Shown here in pieces: positions 26,866 through 36,734 of a stretch of DNA of 64,000 bases. The DNA comes from an uncultured Verrucomicrobia subdivision 3 bacterium (GTDB taxonomy: Bacteria; Verrucomicrobiota; Verrucomicrobiia; Limisphaerales; UBA11358). The notes under the pieces were generated by a model. The model was not told the DNA's origin. It did not search any database and worked only from the letters and a program-made list of their open reading frames with translations. Made by a program: the position numbers and the translations under genes. The stretch covers positions 1-64,000 of the forward strand of contig CAIPKV010000084.1 in the NCBI GenBank assembly GCA_903865745.1, in the 5' to 3' direction. The first letter of the stretch is position 1. Each line of letters opens with the position of its first letter.

Positions 26866-29800
26866 ATGAAACTAAAAAACCTAGCCAGTATCGCCACCCT
26901 GTTGCTCGCCACTCTGACGGCAGCTCAAGCCCAAACCAATATCCTCGTGGGGTGGACGTTTGATAACCTATCAACCGGAGCCAACAGTGCTCCGGCTGCC
27001 TCTACCAATAGTGGCACGGCCAGCTTGGTAGGTCTGACCACTGGGACGGTGGTGGGTAAACCGGGCAGTTCCACGGGTACTTTGGTAGGTACCAATGCTT
27101 GGGATATCTCAGGCGGCTGGAGCACCAATAGCGCTATCGGTTCGCAAGGTGCACAATTCGCTGTCAGCACCTATGGTGTATATCAAGTGCAGGTTTCGTT
27201 CGACGTTTATGCCGCCACCAACGCCGAAGGTTTGCTGCAGGTTCAATACGCGCCGGATGGGCAGACTTGGTTTAACGCCAACATTACCTCGGCGGGCAGT
27301 TCGGGCATTCTCGCCACGAACACGAATCCCACCAATGGCATTGTGGCTGGCACCTATCTGGTATTGACGAATAGTGGCGGAACTTGGAATAACGGTGTCA
27401 CCGTCAATTTGAGTGGCATCTCTTGGGCGGATAACAACCCCAATTTTGCCATCCGGATTGTGAATGCTGCTACCGGTACGAACGTGGTGTCGGCAACAGG
27501 TGGTAAGTATGGCGGTACCGCCACCGTCGGTGATTGGACGTTTGACAATTTGGTTATCAGTGGTGTTCCATTTGACACTGCCGTGGACTGGACCTTTGAC
27601 GGGGTTGGCACTCCGGCCCCATACCTTAATCCGGCGGCAGCCATCTCCAATGTCAACTCTTCGTTCGCCTTTGCCTTTGGTTTCAATTTGACGAATACGC
27701 TATTCGGTACGGTTGCTTCCGGTAAAAACATTAGCTCCAATGCGCCGGATGTGACGCCGAACGGAGCTCCTTACAGTTCCACTGGTACGGCCGGTCAAAA
27801 TGTCTGGCGTATCCGCGGTCAGCCAGGCAATGGCTGGCTTTCCACTCAGCCGATTGGCAGCCAGGGTGCTGAGTTCGACGTGGACACCACGGGATATACA
27901 AACATCATGCTGTCATTCGACCTTTACATGACTTCCCAAGGCGAGGCCAAAATGTGCGTGGAATACACCACCAATAACATCGGCGGAGTCTGGGGCAGCA
28001 CCAATGTAGCCAACACGCTGGCTTACTCGCAGAATCCCACTTTTATCATGTATAACCTTCCTTCTGGTTCCTCCCCGGCTTTGACTTTAAGTGGAAGTAC
28101 GAATTACAGCGCTAACACCGTAACGGGAACCTTGTTCTTCAACAACTTGGGGTCAAGCTTCTTCAATAACTGCATTGTGGATTTGACCGGCTTGCCCAAC
28201 GTGGCGAACAATCCGCATTTTGCCTTCCGAATTGTGAATGCCGCCACGGGCGCGGATTGTTATAATGCAATTTATCAGGCATATAATAACAATTCTGGCA
28301 ACTGCCGTTTAGACAACGTGGCCGTCAATGGCAAATTTAATGGCAGCTATGCGCCGACGGTCACCCCCGCGCCGTCAGCCTCGGTGGATAAACCCTTCAC
28401 CAACACGTTCGCTTATAATCCGGGCTGGAGCACGAACATTTACGCTATTTACATCAATGGAATCAAGTTGACAAATAGTTATACGATTACTCCCTCGAAT
28501 ATTGTCTTTACGCCAACTGCGGGTCCAGGACAGGCCACAAATCCAGCGCCGCTAACCGTTGCTGGCGTGGATAACTTTGTCATCTATGCCACTAATTTCA
28601 CCAGTGCCAAAGTATCTCAATTAGTTGGTGCCGGTGCGTTCTCAGCGTTGTATTATATCCAACCTGCCGGTCCGTCGGCCAGTTCTGGCACCTTGACGGT
28701 CCAACCTAATTTTACGTGCGTAGATCAGTTTTACAATCCCACCACGAACACCTACCCCACTATGCAAGTGGTAGCTATGGTCAGTAATTCACCGGCGACG
28801 TGGACCTTGGGTGGATCCGTCACGCAGTCCATCTATAATGGTTCTTGTACTTTCACCGATTTGAACGCGACCCTGATTGGCACAACAGCGATATCGAATG
28901 CTGCCATCACTTTTCAGATTACTGGTTTCATTTCAGGGTTTGCTTCGACAAATTCAACTTCCTTTATCATCGGTAAACCACCTGTTGCTTACACGCCGGG
29001 CAATCTGGCGGTACTTCAAGCAGACACAGCGGGCGGAAATTCGACGTTGAGCGTGATTGAACTGAAACCTTCACTCGCTGGCCAAACCAGCCCCGTTAAC
29101 ATTGTTCCCGTCAGTGCCACTGGTACGAATGCGCTGCGTATTTCGAGCGCTGCTTCCGGCGGCCACCTTACGCTCAACGACAACGGCACCAAGCTGGTAT
29201 TTGCCGCCTATACGGATGGCAGCTCGGCGACGGCGGATGAAACCTTTAACCTAAATCGTGGCGTGGGTACTTTGGATTATACCAATGGATTCAATTTGCC
29301 ATGCAAATACGTGTCCAACTCGTTAGGTGGAAGTCAGGCGCGCGCCGCCTGCAGTCCGGACAGCATGAATTACCTCATCGATGATAAGGGTGGCTTGTAC
29401 ATCGCAGATAACGGCAATTTTTATTACAACCTCTATAATCAAAACAACATTAGCACCAAGTCTTTTGGTGGCGTATGCTGGGTGGCAACGGCCAAGGTAG
29501 CTAGCCCGGCTACGGCTTCGGTTTATATCTTCTCGGATAAGAAGAATGCCAACGGCGTGGGTTTGAACTATACGGCCAATCCCAACGATCCCGACCCCGA
29601 CTCTCAAAATCCGGACGGTGTCTTCAATGTGGGGCATGATACCCCGCCTACGGACAGCTATATGCAGGATTTCTTCATAGTTTCCACCAACGGAAATGAT
29701 TACAGCATCCTTTATGTTCTGGATCAGAGCGTGACCACTGGTGTCGGGGCTATCACAAAGTTTGCGATGAGAGCGAATGCTGATGGAAGTGGTGGGCCGG

Positions 29801-32193
29801 GAACTATATCCGGTGATTACTATTGGGTCCAACAGGGTTCAACCTTTACCGTAACGGACAATGGAAACCAATTGTTTGTAACAACGAACGGCAGCGGCGG
29901 TGCGTATCTCTTCTACGTCAATGGGAATAACAAGATTATCCGCCTAACCGACCAAGTGGTTTCTGGAAACCTCAACATTATTTCGACCAATACTATTTAT
30001 ACCTCAACCAACGGCGGAAATATTCTAGGTCTCACCTTTGTACCGCAGCAGACGGCGGGTGCGACCGAGCTAATTCCGCCCCCCGTGCTCACGGCTTCAA
30101 CTTCCGCCTATCCGGGAAGTTCATCTTTCACGGTCACCATGCCGGATGACGGGACTTGGCGCTCGAACATCACATCTATCACGGTAAACGGCACGCTGTT
30201 GCCGACGGCTGCCTATGCCACCAATACGGCCGGTGCTCTGGTGTTTTACCCACCGTTATCCGGTGGCGTCCTGTTGACCACGCCTGGATTGGAAACTATT
30301 GTAATTGCTGCGACGGGCTATAGCACCAACAGCATTGTGCAAACCGTGATTGGCCCAGCGACACATTTAGGCGTAGGTGTTGAGCCGTCACTATCGAATA
30401 CGGCAGGCACACTCTTTACCAGTCCGCCGATTATCTACGTATTAGACGCAAATAATGCCGTGGATGTGACCAACAACGGCGTGGTGGTAACGGCGATAAC
30501 CAATACCGTGGCGCCGGCGATTACGAACAGCGGTTATGTGTCCGGACCTTTGACCGGCGCTGTTACGGCGACATCGGTCAACGGGGTTGTAACCTTTAGC
30601 GCGCTTGTGGTTCCCACGAATTCACAAACAATGACTCTGTCATATACCAATGCTACTTTAGGAAGCGTAGTGGATACCAATGCTATTAGCGTAGTAGCTG
30701 GCGCTCCAGTCCAGTTGGCGATGGGGACCGAGCCTTCTTCCACGGCCACCGCAGGAGCCGCCTTCAGCACGCAGCCGCAGGTTCTGATTCAAGACCTTTA
30801 TGGTAATACAGTGACCACGGCGACATCCAACGTCGTAGCGCAAGTTGGGACAGGTTCAGGAACGTTAAGCGGTACACTGACGGTTGCAGCATCCAAGGGT
30901 GTAGCAAAATTCACGAAGGTGAATGCCCCGCAGGTGGCCCAAACCGGACTAAAATTGACGTTCACGAGCACAACTCTAACGTCCGTGAATGACACCACCA
31001 GCATCACAGTCAATGCCGGTGCGATAAACAAGTTGGTGGTGACTACGCAGCCGTCAACCACCGTTGGGGCCGGTGCGGCCTTTAGCACCGAGCCAGCTGT
31101 GTCTATTGAAGATCAATACGGTAACGTGGTGACCACCGCTACAACCAACATCATTGCCACAGCAGTAGGGTCGGGTACGGTGTCCGGCAATACGAATGCT
31201 GCGGTAGCTGGGGTGGCGACGTTTAGCGGGCTCCATGCTCCGACGGTGCCCCAGACCACCTTGAAACTGGCATTTGCCATGGCATTCACAAACAGCACCT
31301 CATTGAATGTAACAAATTCCAGCAACATCACGGTTACCAACGGCAGTGCCAGCAAGCTTGCCTTTGGAAACCAGCCGACCACGACCGTGGCTGGTGCGGC
31401 CATCAGTCCGTCGGTGACGGTGATAGTTCAGGACGCCTACGGAAACACGGTTACCGGCGATACTAGCAGCGTAACCATTTCCAGCACGAACACGGGTTTT
31501 GCCGTGAGTAGCACGTTGTCAGTGAATGCCATCGGTGGTACGGCCACCTTTAGCAACGTCAAACCGACAACTGCGGGTGCTTTAAAGACGCTGGCAGCCG
31601 CCGACGGTTCGTTGACGGCAACGAATTCAAACACGTTCACAGTTAGCGCCAGCACCCCAAGTTTATTGGCGATCTCGACCCAGCCGGCTGCGCCGGCGGT
31701 CAATGGCGGCGTACTGGCAATCCAACCAATAGTGGTTATTGAAGATCAATACAGTAACGTGGTTTCTACAGCCACGTCGAATGTTGTTGCTCAAGTTGGT
31801 GTCGGCACATGGACGCTGGGTGGCGGCGTTACAAATGCAGCGGTATTAGGGACGAATACCTTTGCAGGTCTGATTGCGACTAGCCCCTCAGCAGTTACGG
31901 GTGCAACCATCTCGTTCACCTCTGGATTGCTCACGGGAACGACTTCAACGGCGTTTAACATTCCGGCACCGATTGCTTCAAGTCTGGGCGGGGTAAAGTT
32001 GAGCAGCGGTCAATTCGTATTCACCTTTACCAACACCCCGGGATTGAACATTTCGGTCCTATCGACGAATGATCTGACAGTACCGCGACCCTGGCCGGTA
32101 GTGGGAACTGCCGTTGAAGGTCCATCTGGCACTTATAATTATACCAATGGTACGCCGACCAACGGTCAACAGTACTATTACACTCAACCGTAA
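26866..32193 (+). CDS. Giant secreted protein with Ig-like repeats (1775 aa)
   Basis: Begins with the signal peptide MKLKNLASIATLLLATLTAA ending near AQAQ. Residues 25-480 contain two related lectin-like jelly-roll segments (WTFDN openings, GSQGAQF/GSQGAEF, FDVYAA/FDLYMT). A middle part of unclear fold covers about 500-1080. From about 1110 to 1690 there are five ~100-residue bacterial Ig-like repeats with the recurring core QPxxxxxAGAAFSTxPxVxI.DQYGNxV. The last ~70 residues (SGQFVFTFTNTPGLNISVLS ... YYYTQP) resemble a C-terminal domain common on secreted Verrucomicrobia proteins. It is low in Cys and rich in Thr, Ser, Asn and Gly. Likely a surface adhesin or matrix protein; function unproven. 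A strong terminator follows. Confidence 0.85.
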   Translation: MKLKNLASIATLLLATLTAAQAQTNILVGWTFDNLSTGANSAPAASTNSGTASLVGLTTGTVVGKPGSSTGTLVGTNAWDISGGWSTNSAIGSQGAQFAVSTYGVYQVQVSFDVYAATNAEGLLQVQYAPDGQTWFNANITSAGSSGILATNTNPTNGIVAGTYLVLTNSGGTWNNGVTVNLSGISWADNNPNFAIRIVNAATGTNVVSATGGKYGGTATVGDWTFDNLVISGVPFDTAVDWTFDGVGTPAPYLNPAAAISNVNSSFAFAFGFNLTNTLFGTVASGKNISSNAPDVTPNGAPYSSTGTAGQNVWRIRGQPGNGWLSTQPIGSQGAEFDVDTTGYTNIMLSFDLYMTSQGEAKMCVEYTTNNIGGVWGSTNVANTLAYSQNPTFIMYNLPSGSSPALTLSGSTNYSANTVTGTLFFNNLGSSFFNNCIVDLTGLPNVANNPHFAFRIVNAATGADCYNAIYQAYNNNSGNCRLDNVAVNGKFNGSYAPTVTPAPSASVDKPFTNTFAYNPGWSTNIYAIYINGIKLTNSYTITPSNIVFTPTAGPGQATNPAPLTVAGVDNFVIYATNFTSAKVSQLVGAGAFSALYYIQPAGPSASSGTLTVQPNFTCVDQFYNPTTNTYPTMQVVAMVSNSPATWTLGGSVTQSIYNGSCTFTDLNATLIGTTAISNAAITFQITGFISGFASTNSTSFIIGKPPVAYTPGNLAVLQADTAGGNSTLSVIELKPSLAGQTSPVNIVPVSATGTNALRISSAASGGHLTLNDNGTKLVFAAYTDGSSATADETFNLNRGVGTLDYTNGFNLPCKYVSNSLGGSQARAACSPDSMNYLIDDKGGLYIADNGNFYYNLYNQNNISTKSFGGVCWVATAKVASPATASVYIFSDKKNANGVGLNYTANPNDPDPDSQNPDGVFNVGHDTPPTDSYMQDFFIVSTNGNDYSILYVLDQSVTTGVGAITKFAMRANADGSGGPGTISGDYYWVQQGSTFTVTDNGNQLFVTTNGSGGAYLFYVNGNNKIIRLTDQVVSGNLNIISTNTIYTSTNGGNILGLTFVPQQTAGATELIPPPVLTASTSAYPGSSSFTVTMPDDGTWRSNITSITVNGTLLPTAAYATNTAGALVFYPPLSGGVLLTTPGLETIVIAATGYSTNSIVQTVIGPATHLGVGVEPSLSNTAGTLFTSPPIIYVLDANNAVDVTNNGVVVTAITNTVAPAITNSGYVSGPLTGAVTATSVNGVVTFSALVVPTNSQTMTLSYTNATLGSVVDTNAISVVAGAPVQLAMGTEPSSTATAGAAFSTQPQVLIQDLYGNTVTTATSNVVAQVGTGSGTLSGTLTVAASKGVAKFTKVNAPQVAQTGLKLTFTSTTLTSVNDTTSITVNAGAINKLVVTTQPSTTVGAGAAFSTEPAVSIEDQYGNVVTTATTNIIATAVGSGTVSGNTNAAVAGVATFSGLHAPTVPQTTLKLAFAMAFTNSTSLNVTNSSNITVTNGSASKLAFGNQPTTTVAGAAISPSVTVIVQDAYGNTVTGDTSSVTISSTNTGFAVSSTLSVNAIGGTATFSNVKPTTAGALKTLAAADGSLTATNSNTFTVSASTPSLLAISTQPAAPAVNGGVLAIQPIVVIEDQYSNVVSTATSNVVAQVGVGTWTLGGGVTNAAVLGTNTFAGLIATSPSAVTGATISFTSGLLTGTTSTAFNIPAPIASSLGGVKLSSGQFVFTFTNTPGLNISVLSTNDLTVPRPWPVVGTAVEGPSGTYNYTNGTPTNGQQYYYTQP

Positions 32194-32223
32194 GGTCTGG
32201 TCGAAATTATAAATTAAATCACG

Positions 32224-32257
32224 ACGGGCGGGTTTCTTATGAAACCCGCCCGTTTTT
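32224..32257 (+). terminator. Rho-independent terminator of the giant secreted protein gene
   Basis: A 13-bp perfect stem (ACGGGCGGGTTTC with its complement), a TTAT loop and a T5 tail, 30 bp after the stop. Confidence 0.9.
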
Positions 32258-32346
32258 GTTTGTTGCGCCACGCGTTTGGCGTGTCTGTAAGGTGCTCTAA
32301 ATTCTTTTTCCTTCGTGGTCTAATGGATTTGTGCTGAAATGATGGC

Positions 32347-33723
32347 ATGAATGTAACGAATTTGAACCCAGACACGGATATCGGCGCAAGCGCGTGGCTC
32401 GTAGAACTGGATGACCATCGCATTTTGCTCGACGCAGGGATGCACCCGAAACGCGAGGGGCGCGAAGCCTTGCCGCTGTTCAACAAACCTGGCACGACTG
32501 ATGTGGACGCCATCGCGCTCTCGCATTGTCATCATGATCACGTAGGTGCGCTGCCGCTGGCCTGCCGCAAATTTCCCAAGGCGCATGTCCTGATGACGGA
32601 GCTGAGCTATCTGCTGGTGGAACGGGTGCTGCACAATTCGGTGAACGTGATGACGCGTCAGCGCGATGAGCTGGGCATCCGCGAATATCCGCTCTATACG
32701 CACGACGAACTGGACGAGATCACACCGCACTTTCAGGGTTTCAAATATAATCGCGAGGTGGAATGGCAGGCGTATCACAAGGCGCGCATGGGTCAGCCCT
32801 CGCCGACGCTGGAATTTTTTGATGCCGGCCATACGCTGGGATCGGCGGGTATTCTGTTACGCGGAAAAAAAGAGACTTTGTTTTATACAGGCGATGTTTG
32901 TTTCCATGACCAGACGCTGTTGAAAAGTGCGCGGTTCGAGGATGTGAAGGCGGACGTACTCATCATGGAAACGACGCGCGGCAATCGCGAGGTGCCCAAA
33001 GAGTTTACGCGCGAAAAAGAAGTCGAGCGCCTCGTCGAGGCGATTCATGCGGCGGAAAAAAAGAAGGGCGCGATTATGATCCCGTCGTTCGCGCTGGGGC
33101 GGACGCAGGAAATTCTGGCGTTGCTGGCGCTGTTGATGCGCGAAGGGAAACTTAAGAAGCAGCCAATCTATATTGGGGGGCTCGGGCGTGTATTCACGGA
33201 GATTTACGACATCGAGGCGCATCGCATGCACCGGCAACACACGAATTTGCAGTTGAATGAGGCGCTGCAACTGGTTGTGCTTGAAAAAGGCATGGCGGAC
33301 AGCATGAAGCTGACGGGCGGAAAAATCTTTGTCATCACTGCCGGCATGATGAGCGAGAATACGGCGGCGCACACGTTGGCGACGCGGATGATTGGCGACG
33401 AGAAGCAGAGCATTTTCTTCGTAGGCTATGCGGATCCGGATTCACCGGCAGGACATCTTAAGGCGGCGCAGGCAGGCGAGACATTTGTGTTCAGCCCCAG
33501 CGCAGGCCAGGTGACGAAGCGCTGTGACATGCAGGATTTCGACCTGACGGCGCATGCGAACCGGCAGGATTTGTTAGAGTTCGTCGGGCAAGTCTCGCCG
33601 CGCGCAATCTTGCTAGGCCACGGCGATGATGCGGCGCGGAAGTGGTTTGAGGAGCAGATTAATATGCGCTGGCCGAAGATCAAAGTGTTCCAGCCGCAGC
33701 CCGCGAAACCGGTCTCAGTTTGA
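32347..33723 (+). CDS. Metallo-beta-lactamase/beta-CASP ribonuclease-like protein
   Basis: A 458-residue protein with a metallo-beta-lactamase core (SHCHHDHVGALP, the HxHxDH zinc site; DAGHTLGSAGI; YTGDVCFHD) followed by a beta-CASP insertion and the late HANRQDLLEFV and LGHGDDAA motifs. The family includes RNA-processing exo/endonucleases related to CPSF-73 and the YSH1 group. Cytosolic, no signal peptide. It stands alone and ends at a bidirectional terminator shared with gspF. It probably takes part in RNA maturation or decay; target unknown. Confidence 0.88.
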   Translation: MNVTNLNPDTDIGASAWLVELDDHRILLDAGMHPKREGREALPLFNKPGTTDVDAIALSHCHHDHVGALPLACRKFPKAHVLMTELSYLLVERVLHNSVNVMTRQRDELGIREYPLYTHDELDEITPHFQGFKYNREVEWQAYHKARMGQPSPTLEFFDAGHTLGSAGILLRGKKETLFYTGDVCFHDQTLLKSARFEDVKADVLIMETTRGNREVPKEFTREKEVERLVEAIHAAEKKKGAIMIPSFALGRTQEILALLALLMREGKLKKQPIYIGGLGRVFTEIYDIEAHRMHRQHTNLQLNEALQLVVLEKGMADSMKLTGGKIFVITAGMMSENTAAHTLATRMIGDEKQSIFFVGYADPDSPAGHLKAAQAGETFVFSPSAGQVTKRCDMQDFDLTAHANRQDLLEFVGQVSPRAILLGHGDDAARKWFEEQINMRWPKIKVFQPQPAKPVSV

Positions 33724-33763
33724 ACTGCGAGTACACAAGGAACACAACAAAGACCTTTTGCAA

Positions 33764-33798
33764 AAAACCGCCGGAAGAAAAAGTCTTCCGGCGGTTTT
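33764..33798. terminator. Bidirectional terminator between the beta-CASP gene and gspF
   Basis: A 15-bp stem (AAAACCGCCGGAAGA with its complement) with A-runs and T-runs on opposite sides, placed between two convergent genes. Confidence 0.9.
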
Positions 33799-33811
33799 GG
33801 TTTTAAGATTG

Positions 33812-35023
33812 TCAGTGGCCGCCGTTGACGATGTTGGCAAGATTGAAGATGGGCAGGAACATACAGATGACCATGCCGCCGATGACGACGCCGAGGAATA
33901 CGATAAGCAAAGGTTCGATGAGCGACATGAGACCGGAGAGTGTGGTATCAATCTCCTCATCCAAGAAGTCGGCGACGCGCTCAAGCATGTTATCAATGTT
34001 ACCGGTCTGTTCACCGGCGCTTAGCATGCGGATAATCATGCTGGGAAAAATCGGGTGCTTGCCTAGCGCAGCAGAGATACCTTCACCGCGTTCGATATCG
34101 AGGGCGGAGGCCTTAATGGCCTTTTCCATGACCGTGTTACCAACGGTTTGGGACACAATCTGCAGGACTTCAAGAATTGGCACGCCGCTACGTACGAGCG
34201 AGGCGAGCGTGCGCGTGAAACGGGCGAGGCAGATTTTGTGGGCGATGACACCAAAGATGGGTAGCTTGATGCGCGTTCGGTCCCAAAAATCGCGGCCTTG
34301 TTTGGTCTTGATGAAATATAACCAGCCCCACACAGCAGCTCCGACGAGGACGATGAGATAAATCAAGTAATGCTGGACGATTTCGCTCAAGGCGATCAGG
34401 AATTCAGTCGGACCGGGCAGCTTGGCACCAAAGCCGGAATAAACTTCCTTAAATGTGGGAATGACCCGGACGAGCAGGAAAATGGTTATGCAAACGGCAA
34501 CGACGCTCACCACAGTCGGGTACATCAAAGCGGTCTTCACTTTTTTACGGAGCCGCTCAGTATTTTCCTGATAGGTGGCCAGACGACCGAGGATTTCCGC
34601 GAGCAAGCCACCTTTTTCACCGGCGGACACCATGGACACGTAAAGGCGATTAAATGCCTTGGGATGGCGGGTTAGCGCCTCAGAAAAACTTTCGCCGGCC
34701 TCCACGCGCGAACAGACATCACGGATAACGTCGCGCATGACCTTATTCGGCGTCTGGTCACCCAGCGCCTGCAGCGCTTGGACGATGGCGATGCCGGCGT
34801 CAATCATGGTGGCGAGCTGGCGCGTGAAGACGACCAAATCATTGAGCGACACCTTGCCGCCCTGCGTCTGGCCGCGCTTGGCAGCCTTCTCGCGAATCTC
34901 AACGACGAGCAGGTTACGGTTGAGCAACGCGGCGATGGCGGCCTGTTCAGTGGCGGCCTCGACGGTGTTGCGAAGTTCGCGGCCGGTGGCCGTTTCCCTG
35001 GCGGTGTAGGCAAATAATGGCAT
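33812..35023 (-). CDS. Type II secretion/type IV pilus inner-membrane platform protein GspF/PilC
   Basis: A platform protein of the pilus/pseudopilus assembly machine in the inner membrane. Two homologous T2SSF domains lie at about residues 55-180 and 260-385, each with the repeated EAGESFSEAL/ERGEGISAAL type signature, separated by hydrophobic segments near 160-215 and at the C-terminus. The frame opens at 35068, but MPLFAYTARETATGREL at 35023 is the normal family start, giving 403 residues. No ATPase or secretin gene is adjacent, so the rest of the apparatus must be elsewhere. It presumably works with pseudopilins such as the one at 25.7 kb. Confidence 0.93.
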   Translation of the reverse strand: MPLFAYTARETATGRELRNTVEAATEQAAIAALLNRNLLVVEIREKAAKRGQTQGGKVSLNDLVVFTRQLATMIDAGIAIVQALQALGDQTPNKVMRDVIRDVCSRVEAGESFSEALTRHPKAFNRLYVSMVSAGEKGGLLAEILGRLATYQENTERLRKKVKTALMYPTVVSVVAVCITIFLLVRVIPTFKEVYSGFGAKLPGPTEFLIALSEIVQHYLIYLIVLVGAAVWGWLYFIKTKQGRDFWDRTRIKLPIFGVIAHKICLARFTRTLASLVRSGVPILEVLQIVSQTVGNTVMEKAIKASALDIERGEGISAALGKHPIFPSMIIRMLSAGEQTGNIDNMLERVADFLDEEIDTTLSGLMSLIEPLLIVFLGVVIGGMVICMFLPIFNLANIVNGGH

Positions 35024-35103
35024 ACCTGTGTTCGTGAATAATTCAATATGGCGGAATTGCAAGTGCAATCCTTGCGCATGCCATCAGTGTTAGCACGATT
35101 TGT

Positions 35104-35122
35104 TCCAAGCTGACAGCTTGGA
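35104..35122. repeat. 19-bp perfect palindrome
   Basis: TCCAAGCTG-A-CAGCTTGGA lies between the divergent gspF and porin genes, followed by an AT-rich stretch. It could be a small dispersed palindromic repeat or an operator. Apart from the porin promoter candidate, the gap 35024-35396 shows nothing else. Confidence 0.5.
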
Positions 35123-35274
35123 AAAATTAATAAATCTTTAAAACTCCTTCCTCGGCGAGCCGGAAGCGATTTTCCCTTGAAAAAAGCCACGCTTTATTTT
35201 GACTTTAAACACTGATTTTTTGCAATCCATTAGTTTTCAAGCAATTAAATAAACAGCAATCCGAAATATTTTTG

Positions 35275-35303
35275 TTGTCAACGGGCGGTTTTTTCCTTAG
35301 TTT
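35275..35303 (+). promoter_or_regulatory. Tentative sigma-70 promoter of the porin gene
   Basis: TTGTCA and TAGTTT are separated by 17 bp, about 95 bp before the porin ATG. The -10 box is poor. A strong ribosome-binding site, CGGAGGAAC, precedes the ATG at 35397. Confidence 0.3.
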
Positions 35304-35396
35304 TGCAATTAAACGCACCTGCAAGGTGCTGGGGTAAACTGTTTTTATCCCGTTTAACGCAGTCAAACAACAAACCAAACAACATCGGAGGAACAG

Positions 35397-36647
35397 ATGA
35401 AGTTTAATAAATGGACATTGGGTCTCGCCGCCGTCGGAGCCGTCAGCATGGCTTCCGTCGTCCGCGCAGACGACGCACCGAAACTGAGCCAGGTTCAAAC
35501 CGCGCTCTCAAACACCATCATCAGCGGCTATGTTAGCGCTTCTGCCAACTGGCAGTTGACGCCTGGCAATGCTAACGTGCCAGAATCACCCGCTGGTAAC
35601 ATCCCGCTCCAGAGTGGCAAAGCGAACGGCTTCAACCTTGACGTCGTGAAGCTCTCTATCAGCAAGGCGGAAGACGAATCACCATGGGCCTCCGGCTATG
35701 AAGCCGACCTGCTCTTCGGCCCGGACGCCGTCAACTATGATTTGGCTACAGGTTCCAACGGTAAATCCAGCAATCCTTCTGACTTTGGTATTCTTCAGGC
35801 CTATGTCACGTTGCGTACGCCGGTAGGTAACGGCATTGACTGGAAAATCGGTCAATTTAACACCGTTATCGGCTATGAATCTTTCGATTCGGCCAGTAAT
35901 CCCAACTATACCCGTTCCTGGGCTTGGGCGGTTGAGCCAACCACCCACACCGGCGTCCTAGCGAGCTACACGGTCAATAGTGCCTTGTCATTCAACGCTG
36001 GCGTGGCCAATACCCTTAGTGGTGGCATCAACACACGCAACAACTATAACACGAGCAATGGCAGCCCTTGGCACAAGACCGTCTTGGGTTCTGCGACCTT
36101 TACCGCTCCTAGCAGCTGGGGTTGGGCCTCCGGTTCCGCTTTCTACGCTGGGGCAGTCTACGGTTTTGCTGGTGGCCAAGAAGGCACTGGCGGCTCCCAA
36201 GGTGGTAATCAAGGCAACTATTACCTAGGTGCCACTTTGAACAGCCCGTGGAAGGATGTCACCTTTGGTGCCGCCTTCGACTATGTTCAAAACTTGGGTG
36301 GAACGACAACGCCCAGCCCGGCTGGACCTCTTCATGCTGATGATTATATCTTTGGTCTCTATAACACCATTAAGACCACAGATAAGCTAAGCTTTAACAC
36401 CCGTGGTGAATTCTGGGAAATTGACGCCAAGAGCGGTGCCTCCCAAGGCAGCGACGAAGGTATCTCCCTCACGGAAACCGTCGAATATGACCTCTGGGCC
36501 AATGTCACCTCTCGATTGGAATTCCGCTATGACAAAGTTATCGAAAGCGATTACGCCAGTGCAATCGGCTACGTCCTGCCGACTGGTGCTTATGTTGACT
36601 ATGCCGGATCCTACGGTATCTATGCTAACGTGGTTTACAAATTCTAA
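35397..36647 (+). CDS. Outer-membrane beta-barrel porin (OprB/BBP2-like)
   Basis: A 416-residue exported protein with the signal peptide MKFNKWTLGLAAVGAVSMAS and likely cleavage after VRA. The mature protein has alternating amphipathic strands rich in Gly, Tyr, Trp and Ser (GYVSASANWQL, GFNLDVVKLSISK, WKIGQFNTVIGYESF) and ends in a strand finishing YANVVYKF, with the terminal Phe needed for barrel assembly. It resembles the putative beta-barrel porin-2 family. The strong ribosome-binding site, long leader and immediate strong terminator suggest high expression. The transported solute is unknown. Confidence 0.87.
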   Translation: MKFNKWTLGLAAVGAVSMASVVRADDAPKLSQVQTALSNTIISGYVSASANWQLTPGNANVPESPAGNIPLQSGKANGFNLDVVKLSISKAEDESPWASGYEADLLFGPDAVNYDLATGSNGKSSNPSDFGILQAYVTLRTPVGNGIDWKIGQFNTVIGYESFDSASNPNYTRSWAWAVEPTTHTGVLASYTVNSALSFNAGVANTLSGGINTRNNYNTSNGSPWHKTVLGSATFTAPSSWGWASGSAFYAGAVYGFAGGQEGTGGSQGGNQGNYYLGATLNSPWKDVTFGAAFDYVQNLGGTTTPSPAGPLHADDYIFGLYNTIKTTDKLSFNTRGEFWEIDAKSGASQGSDEGISLTETVEYDLWANVTSRLEFRYDKVIESDYASAIGYVLPTGAYVDYAGSYGIYANVVYKF

Positions 36648-36665
36648 TCTAATTTAGAATTCTTG

Positions 36666-36696
36666 GCCCCTGCCGGTTTACCGGCAGGGGCTTTTC
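36666..36696 (+). terminator. Rho-independent terminator of the porin gene
   Basis: An 11-bp GC-rich stem (GCCCCTGCCGG with its complement), a TTTA loop and a T4 tail, 18 bp after the porin stop. It also shows that the metF frame cannot start here. Confidence 0.92.
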
Positions 36697-36734
36697 ATTT
36701 CATCTTTCTCCGTCATCCGGTATTATCCAAGTCA

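Noticed and set aside
36663-36734. Upstream extension of metF to a TTG start
   Set aside because: It would begin inside the porin terminator. Family alignment starts at the GTG at 36735.
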